Below are positions 13,001-22,400 of a stretch of 64,000 bases of DNA, in pieces (within the stretch, counting starts at the first letter, position 1; the number at the start of each line of letters is the position of its first letter). The translations under genes and the position numbers were made by a program. Below the pieces are notes generated by a model. The model did not search any database, had not been told where the DNA came from, and saw only the letters and a list, made by a program, of their open reading frames with translations. The DNA is taken from positions 24,923,632 through 24,987,631 of the forward strand of contig OX465105.1 of the NCBI GenBank assembly GCA_949987565.1, given 5' to 3'. The stretch comes from Luidia sarsii (Eukaryota > Echinodermata > Asteroidea > Paxillosida > Luidiidae).

Positions 13001-16000
13001 ACAAAGACATATGATGCAACGTAACTCAGCTTACGATTTGTTATCAATCGATTGATAACCCATCGTAAGCTGTTTGTGCAAGGGTAAAGGACGAGTCATT
13101 GACTTCACAAAGATTGAATAACTGATTGATAACCCATCATAAGGTATGTTCACGAGGGGATAAAGGGGGGGGGAGAGGGGGGGAGGTCGGGGTAAAGGAC
13201 GCGTCGTGTTCGGGGGTGCGGCTGCGGAGGCCGGGCGCTGACCTTGCTGATGGGCAGGCCCTTGGTGACCTTGGTCCACTCCTCGTCGCCGTCCTCCTCC
13301 TCCTCCTGCTTGGCCCGGCGCATCTCACGCTCCTTGCGCCGCTGCATGCGAGCGTTCAGGCGCCTGTCCTCCTTCTCAGGGTTATTCCTGGCGGGAGCGA
13401 GGAAAGACAGAAGAAAGAAGAAGAATCTCAAAAGTTAGAGGGCCTGACAATTTCGATCCTAGCAGGACCTTTCTCAAAGGCAAAGTCCAAAAAAAGAAGA
13501 TAAAGGCCATCGCCTACTTTTGAGCACTTTTATGAACATCTAAAATTTAGTGGGCCTGACGTTTCGATCCTAGCAGGACCTTTCTCAAAGGCAGAGTGCC
13601 TTTGAGAAAGGTCCTGCTAGGATCGAAACGTCAGGCCCACTAAATTTTAGATTTACATTTTGGTAATTTTAGTCAGTAAGCAGTTTGCAACATTTTTGTA
13701 TATCACTTTTTCGAACAGACGCCCTTTTCACGACAAAATCCCTGGAGCGGGCTCGGGCTCAGTCCGCAAAGCCAGACAAGTTCCTAAACTGATTTAGTTG
13801 ATTTTGCGGTTTATTTTTAATGCCCTCTCTTGCCAAAAGATTCAAGAGGGATATTATTCTCAGCATTTTAGGAGTGGTCATGGGTGCAGCTGTCTTACGA
13901 TATCAAGAAGTAGGCGGCAGTCAGGCCTCCGTAGCCTGTGGTTTCCGTCTCCGAGTCGGAGCTCTCACTCTCCGTGCTGTCGTCCCAGAAGCTGCTGTCG
14001 CTCTCGCTATCCTCGTCCTGCAAAAATGCAAACGGTCGGCAGACGGTGAGCCCATTACTAAGGGCGGCCGAGATCCGTGGGAGCACAGTCTGTGGGGATT
14101 CTGTGGACCCTAACCCTGCTGCACCCTGTATGATGCAGCAGTGGGTACATTCTGTGGGGATTCTGTGGACCCTAACCCTGCTGCACCCTGTATGATGCAG
14201 CAGTGGGTACATTCTGTGGGGATTCTGTGGACCCTAACCCTGCTGCACTCAATAAGATGCAGCAGTGGGTGCATTCTGTGGGGATTCTGTGGACCCTAAC
14301 CCTGCTGCACTCCACAAGATGCAGCAGTGAGTGCATTCTGTGGGGATTCTGTGGACCCTAACCCTGCTGCACTCAATAAGATGCAGCGGTGGGTGCATTC
14401 TGTGGGGATTCTGTGGACCCTAACCCTGCTGCACTCAATAAGATGCAGCGGTGGGTGCATTCTGTGGGGATTCTGTGGACCCTAACCCTGCTGCACTCAA
14501 TAAGATGCAGCAGTGGGTGCACTCTGTGGGGATTCTGTGGACCCTAACCCTGCTACACCCTGTATGATGCAGAAGTGGGTACATTCTGTGGGGATTCTGT
14601 GGACCCGAACCCTGCTGCACCCTGTATGATGCAGCAGTGGGTACATTCTGTGGGGATTCTGTGGACCCTAACCCTGCTGCACTCAATAAGATGCAGCGGT
14701 GGGTGCATTCTGTGGGGATTCTGTGGACCCTAACCCTGCTGCACTCAATAAGATGCAGCAGTGGGTGCATTCTGTGGGGATTCTGTGGACCCTAACCCTG
14801 CTGCACTCCACAAGATGCAGCAGTGGGTGCACTCTGTGGGATTCGATGGACACTAACCCTGCCTGGTCTGCCACACTCTGAAAGATTCAACCGCGAGTCA
14901 CCAGTGGGTCGCAACCCTGAATATCCATCAGCGCGTGAATATTCAGTGAGCGCCATCCAATCAGGATGCCTTGCTGAGCTCAGTCCTGACCAATCAGGAT
15001 GCGGGGAGCTTACCTTGGCCTTGGACGGGGTCCTCTTGATGCCAGGCATTGACAGGCCATCCTCATCCCCAGAATCTAGGCAGAAAGACACAGAACAACA
15101 GCATGTTATCATCATCCATCAACCTCTCTCCCAAAGGACCCCCAATTCCTCTTCATTTTCGTTCTGCATGTTCTGTTTTTCTCTCCATCAACTTGTAACC
15201 GATTGACTCAAGATTTGGACTGATTCTGGTATAAGATTCTGGTATTAGGATTGATTCAGGTTGAATTGGATTGATTTGGATTGAACTCTATTGAAATGAA
15301 ACAGGCTAATAATACCATTCTCTAAAAAAAAGCTGAATTACAGCAATGACATATTATAATGTGTACACATTTGTTTGACTTGAATTGAAAAATTAACATT
15401 GAACATAATTATCATGTATGAGTTTAATTAGAGAGGTATCGTACATTTTTTTTTAATTAGTCAAAAGTAGCTTCATAAAATGTTGTCGTGAATATTGCTC
15501 ACCACTATCGTCACCGCTATCCTTATCTTCATCATCGTCGTCTTGTTCCTTCTCAGCGTCAGGATTCTGGGGGAAAAAAAAGATTCCAAGGATGAAAACA
15601 ATAAAAAATAAGCATCGTTCTCTGCCCAGGCCATCCAGCTGCTCTGGGTGAGGTTAAATGGCCGGCCTCCTTCTCGTCTCTTTGGCCAGACTAGATTCCA
15701 TGCCCACCTCTTTGTACTCGGTGATGGGTCCCTCGTAGTCCCGGCAGTACTTGCGGAGTTTCTGTCGGAGAGTGGACAGCGCTTTGGCGTTCATTTTCGT
15801 CAACTTCTTCTTGTCTTCCCAGCACTGGAGAAAAAAAAACGAATACAGACCCAAGTACTGACAACAATGTTGCAAAACTGCTTACTGACTAAAATCGCCC
15901 AAATGCAGATCTCAAAATTTGGTGGGCCTGACGTTTCGATGCTAGCAGGACCTTTCTCAAAGGCTTTCTCTGCCTTTGAGAAAGGTCCTGCTGGGATCGA

Positions 16001-17708
16001 AACGTCAGGGCCACTAAATTTTGAGATTTGCATTTGGGTGATTTTAGTCAGACCCAAATATTGAGTTACATGAAAAAAACTTGGTAAATACAAAAAAAGT
16101 GTTGCAAACTGCTCACTGACTAAAATGACCTTCAAACCTTTGGGAAAAAAAAGGCTCTTTACCTCTGAGAAAGGTCCTGTTAGGATCAAAACGTCAGGCC
16201 CTCTAACATTTCAGATTAAAGGATATCCGTGTTCGATAAGATTTGAAGGTTTGCATAGTTGGAGTACAAAGTAAAAGGTCTCGTGCAGATTACTGACAAA
16301 AATGGTCTGACAGGGGCACAACCTCATTGACACCTTAAGCTCCACCAGGGTGTAGGCAGAGGTGGCGCCCACAAATTCACAAGTCCAATAGAGTAGGGAA
16401 CTGGGCTGTCACTTTAAACGACTGGGTTTCGGCAAGAAAAAAACCCCCCTCCTAACCCACCTCGTTGACAAACGCCTCCAGCTCCACCAGGGTGCGGATG
16501 TAGAAGCGGGGCGGCGTGCTGCTGTCCGGGTTCAGCACCTTCTGGGCCTTCTGGTAGACTCGGGTCAGGTCGTCGAAGCTGGACAGGACGCGGGAGACGT
16601 CGCGGATCTTCTTCTGGTTCTTGAGCTGCTTGATCACATCCATGATCTCATCGTGCCTAACGGTTTTTGGTGTTTTGTTTTTTTTAAATGGGGTTTAATT
16701 TGACGGGTTTGCGCAAAAGAAAAACACAGAAAAGGACTATAAAAATGGCGAAGAATTTTTTTTTTTTATGGGTTTTATTTTGGTGGCTGTGTGAGAAAGA
16801 AACACAGGAAAGGACTACTGGGAATGTCCACCCCCCCCCAAAAAAAAGAAAATCCACATTGGACTGGACTGGGACTTGAACCCGAAACCGCTTTCTAAGT
16901 GAGTGATATTAACCGGCCCTGCTATCTGGCCCTTTGGGTATGGCAGCCTTCTCAAACAGTCCAATATCTTTGCCAGGGTGGAGGAGGCAAGTCAGAAGCA
17001 TTCGGAACAAAGATTTGTTTCTGATAAGGGTTTTTTCGTGCTCCTTCGCTTCACTCATACGCACGAAAAACAGTTTCACTTTGCTGAATGACTCAAGAGG
17101 ACACATACAATTTTGTATTCAAGATTTTATTATAGCATGGGTTAGGGCCGTATCTGAACGTAACGTATGTTGTTACCCGGCAGCAGAAAAGACCTGAAGT
17201 GGGCACGCCTTGTATGCACTCGTTCTTATACTAGCACGCCTGATTGGATAACAATGCAAGGGAATGTAGTGTGGCCAATAGCGCTCTTATTGGAATGCGA
17301 CTCTTTAGACCGTGTAGCCACACCTATTCTCTTTCGTCATCCAACTCAACTAAACCAAATTTTTTTCCCGAACGTTCTTTGGAGGGGGAAGCTGGGGAAG
17401 GGGCGAGGGAAATACCGACTGACCTTCCTTTCATCACGTTAAATGTCTAGTTGTCACCTTGGCCCCTAACAAAAAATGCTTCGGAAAGGATCCGGGGTGT
17501 GTGGGGGTGTAGGGAGGGGGCCAGGTTTACCAGCGCCGACTGACCTCTTGGACTTGGCGCTGCGCACCACCCGCTTAACCTCCTCCTCGCTGTCGCTGAG
17601 GAAGAAGCGCTGCTTGGTGATGGTCTTGGCCTGCACGGGCTCCTCATTGTCGCTGGAGGAGGACTCGCTCTCGCTGGACGAGCCGGTGGCAAAGAAACGG
17701 GACGCCAT
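1006..17708 (-). CDS. EIF3C: Eukaryotic translation initiation factor 3 subunit c
   Basis: Core scaffold subunit of eIF3, acting in the cytoplasm in 43S pre-initiation complex assembly. Nineteen coding exons, read high to low: 17708-17545, 16656-16461, 15824-15708, 15566-15503, 15075-15014, 14017-13899, 13387-13243, 12425-12172, 10200-10104, 9531-9419, 8811-8688, 8253-7704, 7521-7328, 6150-6025, 5378-5225, 4238-3995, 3379-3314, 2651-2564, 1410-1006. All introns are GT-AG and phases close to 1093 aa (human about 913). The N-terminus ([20 protein letters not shown]) and blocks such as [19 protein letters not shown] and [15 protein letters not shown] match the family; the PCI domain is about residues 790-965. 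Extra length is a Lys/Glu repeat insertion (about 530-650). The C-terminus is an RGG/YRGG-rich tail (from about 1008). The start has a strong context (GTCACCATGG). The stop overlaps a possible donor (GGTGAGTAA), so another 3' exon outside the window is possible. Confidence 0.96.
1486..1751. repeat. Minisatellite, 29-32-bp unit (TTTGCATGGTGGAAATACCA)
   Basis: About nine copies in the last EIF3C intron, in two variants (TACCAAGTAGGAAG and TACCAAATAGGAGG). The unit resembles the end of a dispersed element seen at 21355, 21950, 51850 and 58560, which also carries GGTTTGCATGGTGG and a TGGTGTCACCGCAAACC-like stretch. Confidence 0.85.
1878..1950 (-). repeat. tRNA-derived SINE fragment
   Basis: Reverse complement contains the A-box-like TAGCTCAGATGGTAAGAGC and the body CTAAGGGCTGGATAGCTC, matching fuller copies at 12690-12815 and 39300-39430. 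Only the tRNA-related head is retained. Confidence 0.7.
2131..2502. mobile_element. TIR element with a telomere-like core
   Basis: Imperfect terminal inverted repeats of about 68 bp: the left arm (2131-2198) begins CCGGTGTCCTGCCAAAAAGT and the right arm (2433-2502) is its complement ending GGCATGACACCGG. It has no coding capacity, so it is a MITE-like non-autonomous DNA element. No target duplication is evident. Confidence 0.8.
2204..2318. repeat. Degenerate TTAGGG-like array inside the TIR element
   Basis: A run of TTAGGG/TTAGGA/TTGGGA variants, compatible with a decayed telomere-like hexamer array. It lies strictly between the two inverted arms of the surrounding element. Confidence 0.7.
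2850..3122. repeat. 20-bp minisatellite CCTAGACGAGGGACATATTT
   Basis: About 14 near-identical tandem copies in the EIF3C intron between the 3379-3314 and 2651-2564 exons, with CAA/CGA variants. Confidence 0.92.
3581..3763. mobile_element. Palindromic MITE with 9-bp target duplication (copy 1)
   Basis: Begins CGCAGTGGCTGTTGTTACGG and ends with the inverse complement. It is flanked by perfect 9-bp direct repeats TTTATTTAA at 3572-3580 and 3764-3772. A 9-bp duplication is typical of Mutator-like elements. A second copy lies at 46802-46981. Confidence 0.88.
4440..4610 (-). repeat. tRNA-derived SINE, diverged
   Basis: Minus-strand copy with the signature CTTGAAACCTGAGACCTCAG followed by the CCAGC...GGCCCTTAGATGGCAGCCTTCC block shared with other SINE copies. 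Confidence 0.7.
5018..5128. mobile_element. Half copy of the CGAAACGTC palindromic MITE
   Basis: Left arm only: TTGCAAACTGCTTACTGA through AAATTTAGTGGGCC and the hairpin GATCCTAGCAGGACC to the CAAAGGCAGAG centre. It ends 97 bp before the exon 5378-5225 boundary of EIF3C. Confidence 0.82.
5401..5985. repeat. Degenerate short tandem repeat (GAGTCTATAT / GAGTCTCTAT)
   Basis: About 580 bp of 10-17-bp units based on ATGAGTCTCTATGAGGTC in an EIF3C intron. A 46-bp segment including the exon 5378 acceptor region (AGACCCTGCAATGGGGAAGG) recurs at about 5600, showing that the exon edge was locally duplicated into the array. Confidence 0.85.
6250..6271. repeat. Poly-C tract
   Basis: Uninterrupted run of about 20 C in an EIF3C intron; copy number is likely to vary and be hard to assemble. 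Confidence 0.9.
6292..6405 (+). repeat. tRNA-derived SINE
   Basis: Contains TATAGCTCAGATGGTAAGAA (A-box-like), then GCTGGTGCGCAAAACCAG, a 5-bp anticodon-type stem with GCA at the anticodon position, which suggests tRNA-Cys ancestry. The B-box region (TCAGTTCAGTC) is decayed. Confidence 0.7.
6528..6883. mobile_element. TTAA-flanked TIR element (copy 1)
   Basis: Starts CCACTTCACGCCGGG and ends GGCGCGAAGTGG, with TTAA immediately outside each end (6524-6527, 6884-6887). The TTAA site suggests piggyBac-like insertion. A longer relative occupies 41656-42324, sharing GCCAGACCGATGACCGTTGG and the following 200 bp. Confidence 0.78.
7010..7215 (-). repeat. Dispersed repeat, inverse of 27907-28140
   Basis: Shares GGGTGCAGGCGCCCTTCAGT, the GAGCAGTTTGAGATACC stretch and CCATTTCTGGAAATCCGGAA with the copy in an FTSJ3 intron. 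No coding capacity seen. Confidence 0.75.
8275..8545. repeat. About 60-bp minisatellite (GTGAGAGGGTTCGGGACAC)
   Basis: Five imperfect copies directly upstream (in gene sense) of the acidic EIF3C exon 8253-7704, starting only about 20 bp from its acceptor. Confidence 0.85.
9560..9580. repeat. Poly-A tract in an intron
   Basis: About 21 A on the plus strand (T on the gene strand), beginning roughly 30 bp from the EIF3C exon acceptor at 9531. Confidence 0.85.
9780..9935 (+). mobile_element. Dispersed element with hammerhead-like hairpin (family B)
   Basis: Contains CTCCTGACGACGAGCAG, an 8-nt loop, CTGCTCGAAACGTTGAG (9804-9845), then CACCGGCTCTTTTCAGAGCC and ATACACATGGTGTCACCGCA. Decayed relatives are at 21430-21560 and 22010-22110. 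The hairpin has a 6-bp stem followed by GAAAC. Confidence 0.65.
10372..11915. repeat. 69-bp minisatellite in EIF3C intron
   Basis: About 22 copies of a unit running GGGTCATTGCATCCACAGCT, then GTGACTGTGAATGGGTGCAC, then TGAATGGCCCACTGTGTACA and AGCTGAATA. Because 69 is 23 codons, the array stays open in several frames on both strands; the repetitive 300-490 residue open frames here are not genes. It fills most of the intron between exons 12425-12172 and 10200-10104. Confidence 0.95.
12535..12665 (-). repeat. tRNA-derived SINE
   Basis: Minus-strand copy: CTTGGATTTGAACCCCAAGACC (B box) through CCATCTGGGCTACCCAGCCC (A box) and the CAACTAGTCCTTGCC-type flank. Confidence 0.82.
12690..12815 (-). 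repeat. tRNA-derived SINE
   Basis: Well preserved minus-strand copy: B-box sense reads GGGTTCAAGTCCCAGTCC and A-box sense TAGCTCAGATGGTAAGAGC. It sits next to the preceding SINE in the same orientation. Confidence 0.85.
13441..13712. mobile_element. CGAAACGTC palindromic MITE, one fragment plus one full copy
   Basis: A partial hairpin at 13441-13486 is followed by a full palindrome at 13543-13712: CTAAAATTTAGTGGGCCTG, hairpin, the GCAGAGTGCCTTTGAG centre, then the mirror arm ending TTGCAACATTTTTGTATATC. Confidence 0.9.
14080..14850. repeat. 62-bp minisatellite (GGATTCTGTGGACCCTAACC)
   Basis: About 12 copies alternating between two subtypes (CACCCTGTATGATGCAG and CACTCAATAAGATGCAG) in the EIF3C intron between exons 15075-15014 and 14017-13899. 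Confidence 0.92.
15869..16055. mobile_element. CGAAACGTC palindromic MITE
   Basis: Both arms present, centred near 15967 on TCTCTGCCTTTGAGAAAGG. It lies 45 bp upstream of the EIF3C exon 15824-15708. Confidence 0.9.
16104..16217. mobile_element. CGAAACGTC MITE, decayed half copies
   Basis: TTGCAAACTGCTCACTGAC arm and a separate GAGAAAGGTCCTGTTAGGATC hairpin arm with the centre altered. It is adjacent to the 15869 copy. Confidence 0.75.
16858..16990 (-). repeat. tRNA-derived SINE, decayed
   Basis: GACTGGGACTTGAACCCGAA (B box complement) with the downstream GGCCCTTTGGGTATGGCAGCC block. The A-box region is altered. Confidence 0.7.
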
Positions 17709-19462
17709 GGTGACGCTTGCTCGGATCGCTGCTCTCTAGGCCAGCAGGTCTGGAATCAAACGACACGATCATTAAAAACAGAACAAAAACAGGACTTGCT
17801 TCGTCTTTCTTTTCACTTTATCAGCCAGCGAGGCCAGCAGAGTTCTCTCTCTCTCTGACGGCCACATGGATCATTAGGTGGCCAATTGATTAAATTTGCT
17901 TCATCCGGCTGGTTGTGGCAGCCAGATGGGTCATATTTGTGGTGGCCTGGTAAGAGTTTTAGTGGCCTGCAAGCAGCCAGCAAGGCCATCAGAGTCATCG
18001 TTGTACTGGCCAATGGATAATTAGTTGGCCTATTGCTTAGGATTTTTTTTCCCTTTACTCTTTGATTTTTAGGTGGCTAGTTGAGCCACTGACAACCATT
18101 TTGTGGTGACCCAATCCCATTTTTGGATGTCACAGGCACCCATGCCACAATCAAACTCCAGCCACGGATAGATTTATCTAATTCCTGATATAAAAAACAA
18201 ACAAACAAATCATTCAACTTAAACTTAAAGACGGACACAAAATGACAAATGAAGACAAAGAAAATTTTGCAGCCTCCACATAACCATCTCACTTCTCAGT
18301 TTTGACCTTCCTAACAACAACTCTTTTAAAATTAGTTTTATCTGCCTTACAATAACAAAGTCTTTAACATTTTTACGGCATAAAAAAAATAGTAATTGGA
18401 ATTAGATTAAATTACTACACAACTTAAAAATTGACTGCTACAAAATTGCTACAGATTTCCTGTTGAGCAAGTAATTCATGGATAAGTGACAATTGTAAAG
18501 CGAAAGTGGAATGAGCGTCTAGTAAATCCAACCAGTTCTTACTTTAAAGCAAATCCGAGGCTTATAAAGTTATATTCTGGTAAAAAAAAAAGGTGCAATA
18601 TGGCGCACTCTATGCTTTTTGCACATGCGGCATGCTGGATCGTGCGCTATGCAATAATGCATGTCACATTTTCTGTTGCACATCACAGGCGGAGCCTATG
18701 TGATTCATGTGCCGACGGGAAACGGTCACATTGGCTGCTTTTTAAAGGACAAAGAATCATTATATTCCCTCATTTTTAAGCACAGATATATTCCAAGTTA
18801 ATGGTCGTCTATGCTACATATATAAATAATGTAACACTTACCTTATTTCATCGCTTTTAGAGGAAATTTTTTCTACAATCTGGCGCGCGTAATGGGCAGA
18901 ATTGCGTTAGCACATTGACCCATGTGGAATAACCTCGTTCAGCAAATATTTTATATATGAACAAAAAAACTATATTTTGGAAAAGCTATTAAACTTTGAA
19001 TATAAATAAGATTTTAAAAGAGATTAAAGTATGCTTTACTGATCTTTATGGTGTAAATATGTAAGATTGTAGATTGCTTTATATTTCCTAACGAAATGAT
19101 GACGTTTTGTGCTAGTCGCGTGGCCATGTCCGACTCAGTCGTAAATGGCTTCCGTTTACACACGAGTCAAGGGAAGCCGCCAGGAAGTGGCTACAGGAAT
19201 CCCCATAGATGTGTGTGCTTTTACCAGCCAATGTTTCAGACCCAGCCCGAGCGTCGATCTCTTTCAACGGGATTTCCCGAGATTCTGCGAGACTTCCTGG
19301 CAACAGCCCTATGCATGCATAATTAATTATGCAGGCTATGGTGACGTAGTTAAAAGACCACACGTGAAGCAATCCCAAAGCACGTGTGCCGCGTAGGCAC
19401 GGTCGAATACGGGGCTAAAATTTGTAAGAATTCGCACAAGGCTGTCCTAAAACAGTAGCAAA
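17709..19462. promoter_or_regulatory. Divergent EIF3C/FTSJ3 intergenic region
   Basis: Only 1.75 kb separates the two start codons. On the minus strand a CCTAG acceptor ends at 17736, so 17709-17735 is the coding-exon part of the EIF3C 5' UTR and a non-coding first exon should lie further up, plausibly near 19000-19400. Two CACGTG E-box cores occur close to FTSJ3 (19361-19385). I see no TATA box that can be assigned. Region 17840-18110 holds a loose GGCCAGCAAGGCC-type internal repetition; 18120-19090 is AT-rich and shows nothing else. Confidence 0.6.
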
Positions 19463-22400
19463 ATGGGTAAAAAGACGAAGACAGGGAAACAGAGGAAGGA
19501 TCGGTATTACCATCTCGCCAAAGAAACAGGTAATTTTTAAAGGTTTCATTAACTGAAGAGCCTAGACTCTATCGCTGTGTTTATCCGTCGAGTAACTTCG
19601 ACCCATATCGAATGTTTAACCCCCACTGCCCCCACTGTGCTAGTGAATAGTCATAGTGATACTGTGATGGTTTGTAATTAGCGAAATCATGATAATTGCC
19701 CCTTCCCCATGTCCCTTTCTAGTCTGAGTAACTTGGACCCTTACAATCGCCCTTTTTAAAAATGTTGAGGGGTCGGGGGTAGTCATGGAGTTGAACACAT
19801 AGTTACTTACCGGGTTTGCAAGCGGGATTTCTTGGACCCTACTATCGTCCGACCCCTCAATTTTTTTTAAATGGGCGATTGTTAGGGTCCAAGTTACTCG
19901 GACTAGTCCCTTTCCAAAATGCCTAAAGCCTTGCAGTTTCTCGAGGATAAATTAGATTGTCTGTATCTCAAATCAAAAAGTGTTGAAAAAGTTACTCAGT
20001 CACTCAATCGGTCGCTCACTTTCATTTCAGGTTACCGAGCCCGTTCGGCCTTCAAGCTGATCCAACTCAATCGCAAGTTCCAGTTTCTGCAGAGTTCCCG
20101 TGTCCTGATTGACCTGTGCGCTGCACCGGGAGGATGGTGAGGAAAGAGGGGGACGAGCCCGGACGACAGCCGACCATGGCTTGGCTCGGCAAAATGCTCA
20201 AGACAAATAATCAGCGTATTGCTCATCAAAACTCATCAGCATGCCACTTGTACTAGTTACCTTCAACACACAGTCAACACACCTGCCTTAGCACTATCAA
20301 TACACCTTAGTAATGTCAACACACCTTAATACTGTCAATACACCTTAATACTGTCAATACACCTAAAGTACTATCATATCAATACACCTTAGTACTGTCA
20401 ACATACCTTAGCACTGTCAACATACCTTAGCACTGTCAACATACCTTAGTTATGTCAACACACCTTAATACTGTCAATACACCTTAATACTGTCAATACA
20501 CCTTAGTACTACATGTATCATATCAATACACCTTAGTACTACATGTATCATATCAATACACCTTAGTACTGTCAACACACCTTAGAACTGTCAACATACC
20601 TTAGCACTATCAACATATCTTAGTAATGTCAACACACCTTAGTACTGTCAACATACCTTAAAACTGTCAATACACCTTAGCACTATCAACACCTTAGCAC
20701 TATCAACACACCTTAAGCACTATCAACACCTTAGTAATGTTGACACCTTAGTACTGTCAACACACCTTAGTAGTGTCATCAAACCTTAGTATAATGTCAA
20801 CCCAGCTTATGTCAACACACCATATTGTCATCAACACACCATCAACAACCTCAAAGCACGTTCACATTCGATGGAAATTGGTCCTACCAGGATCCCCACC
20901 TCAGGCCATCCAAATTTGTGAGTTAGGCATCATTTGGTCATTTTATTCGGTAAGCAGTTTGCGGCATTTGTGTATTTTACAATTTTGGTTTTATTTTTGT
21001 TTTGTTTGTTATTGTTCTCCAGGCTGCAAGTGGCTGCCAAGACAATGCCCATCTCCAGTCTGGTCGTGGGCGTGGATTTATTCCCAATTCGTCCCATCCC
21101 CCACGTCACCACTATCGTGGCCGACATCACCACAGAAAAATGCAGACAGGTAGGCCGCGATCATCGACCTCTGACCCTTGTCACCCCCCCCCCCATCTGT
21201 CACCTGGGACCCTCACTGGAACATCCCCCCCCCCCATACTCGGCTTGATATTTGTATTGATATTGTGAATGGGCCAGTCGCTGGTCGCATGGTCAAAGCA
21301 TCTGCGCCACAAAGCCGGGGACACAGGTTCGAATCATGTCTGAGCTGGCTGGTGATAAGCGTTAGATTTGACGGTTTGCATAGTGGGAGCACAAAGCGTA
21401 AAGTTTGTGGTAGATCTGAAAAGAGCCAGTAATCAACGTTATGAGCAGTGTGTACTCATCTCATAACAGTCTACTGGCAATGGGCAGAGCCCACACCGCC
21501 CGAAACATTGAATGACAGGCTCTTTTCAGAACCCATACTCTACCTTGGAAGAGATGACTAATACAAGGTGTCGACCCAAACCTATTTTCCCACTGCATTT
21601 ATTGCAGGCAGTTTGGCAAAGCACCGAGCGCACAGTCCTGACCATCTGTCAGTCTGTCGGTCAGTTCAACTCTTCTATTCCAATCTCACGGACTTGTGGT
21701 TTTTTCCCGGGTTTTTTTTTCACTCTCGTAGGCATTGAGGAAGGAACTGCAGACGTGGAAAGCCGACTGCGTGCTTCACGACGGCGCCCCCAACGTCGGC
21801 ACCAGCTGGATTCTCGACGCCTTCACGCAAGGTATTGCCAAAAGCGCTCGAGGGAAATCACAAAAACCCGAGATTGGGACTCCCGCGAGTGTCTGGCCTG
21901 CTCTGTGGAGATTGAGTATCTCAACTCGGGAAGCTAGATCCTTTTGAAAAGTACCAAGTAGGAAGTTTGCGGTGACACCATGAATATCACCTCTTAAGAG
22001 AAGGAATATGGCTCTGGGAAGAGCCGGTAACTCAAGTTAACTCAAGTTAACTCAAGTAACTCGAGTTACCGGCTCTTTTGATATACATGGTGTCACCGCA
22101 AACCTCCTACCATGCTGCTTCCTCGCTGCTTCTCCTTCACCAACCCACTTCAACTTTGGCAGCTCAGCTGACCCTCTGGGCTCTCAGGTTGTGCCCGAGA
22201 GAGGTCCTGGCCACTGAAAGTGAAGATTGTCTTCACGTTAGACTGTTGACCAAGTGGAGAGTTTTCTCTGGCAGATTCTCGACTCGGGAAGCTGGAAACC
22301 TCACTTCTTCTCCTCTCTTCCCCCTTTTTCTCGCCTTTGACAGCCCAGCTGACCCTCTGGGCTGTCAAGCTGGCCTCGGAGTTCCTGGCCAAGGGCGGCT

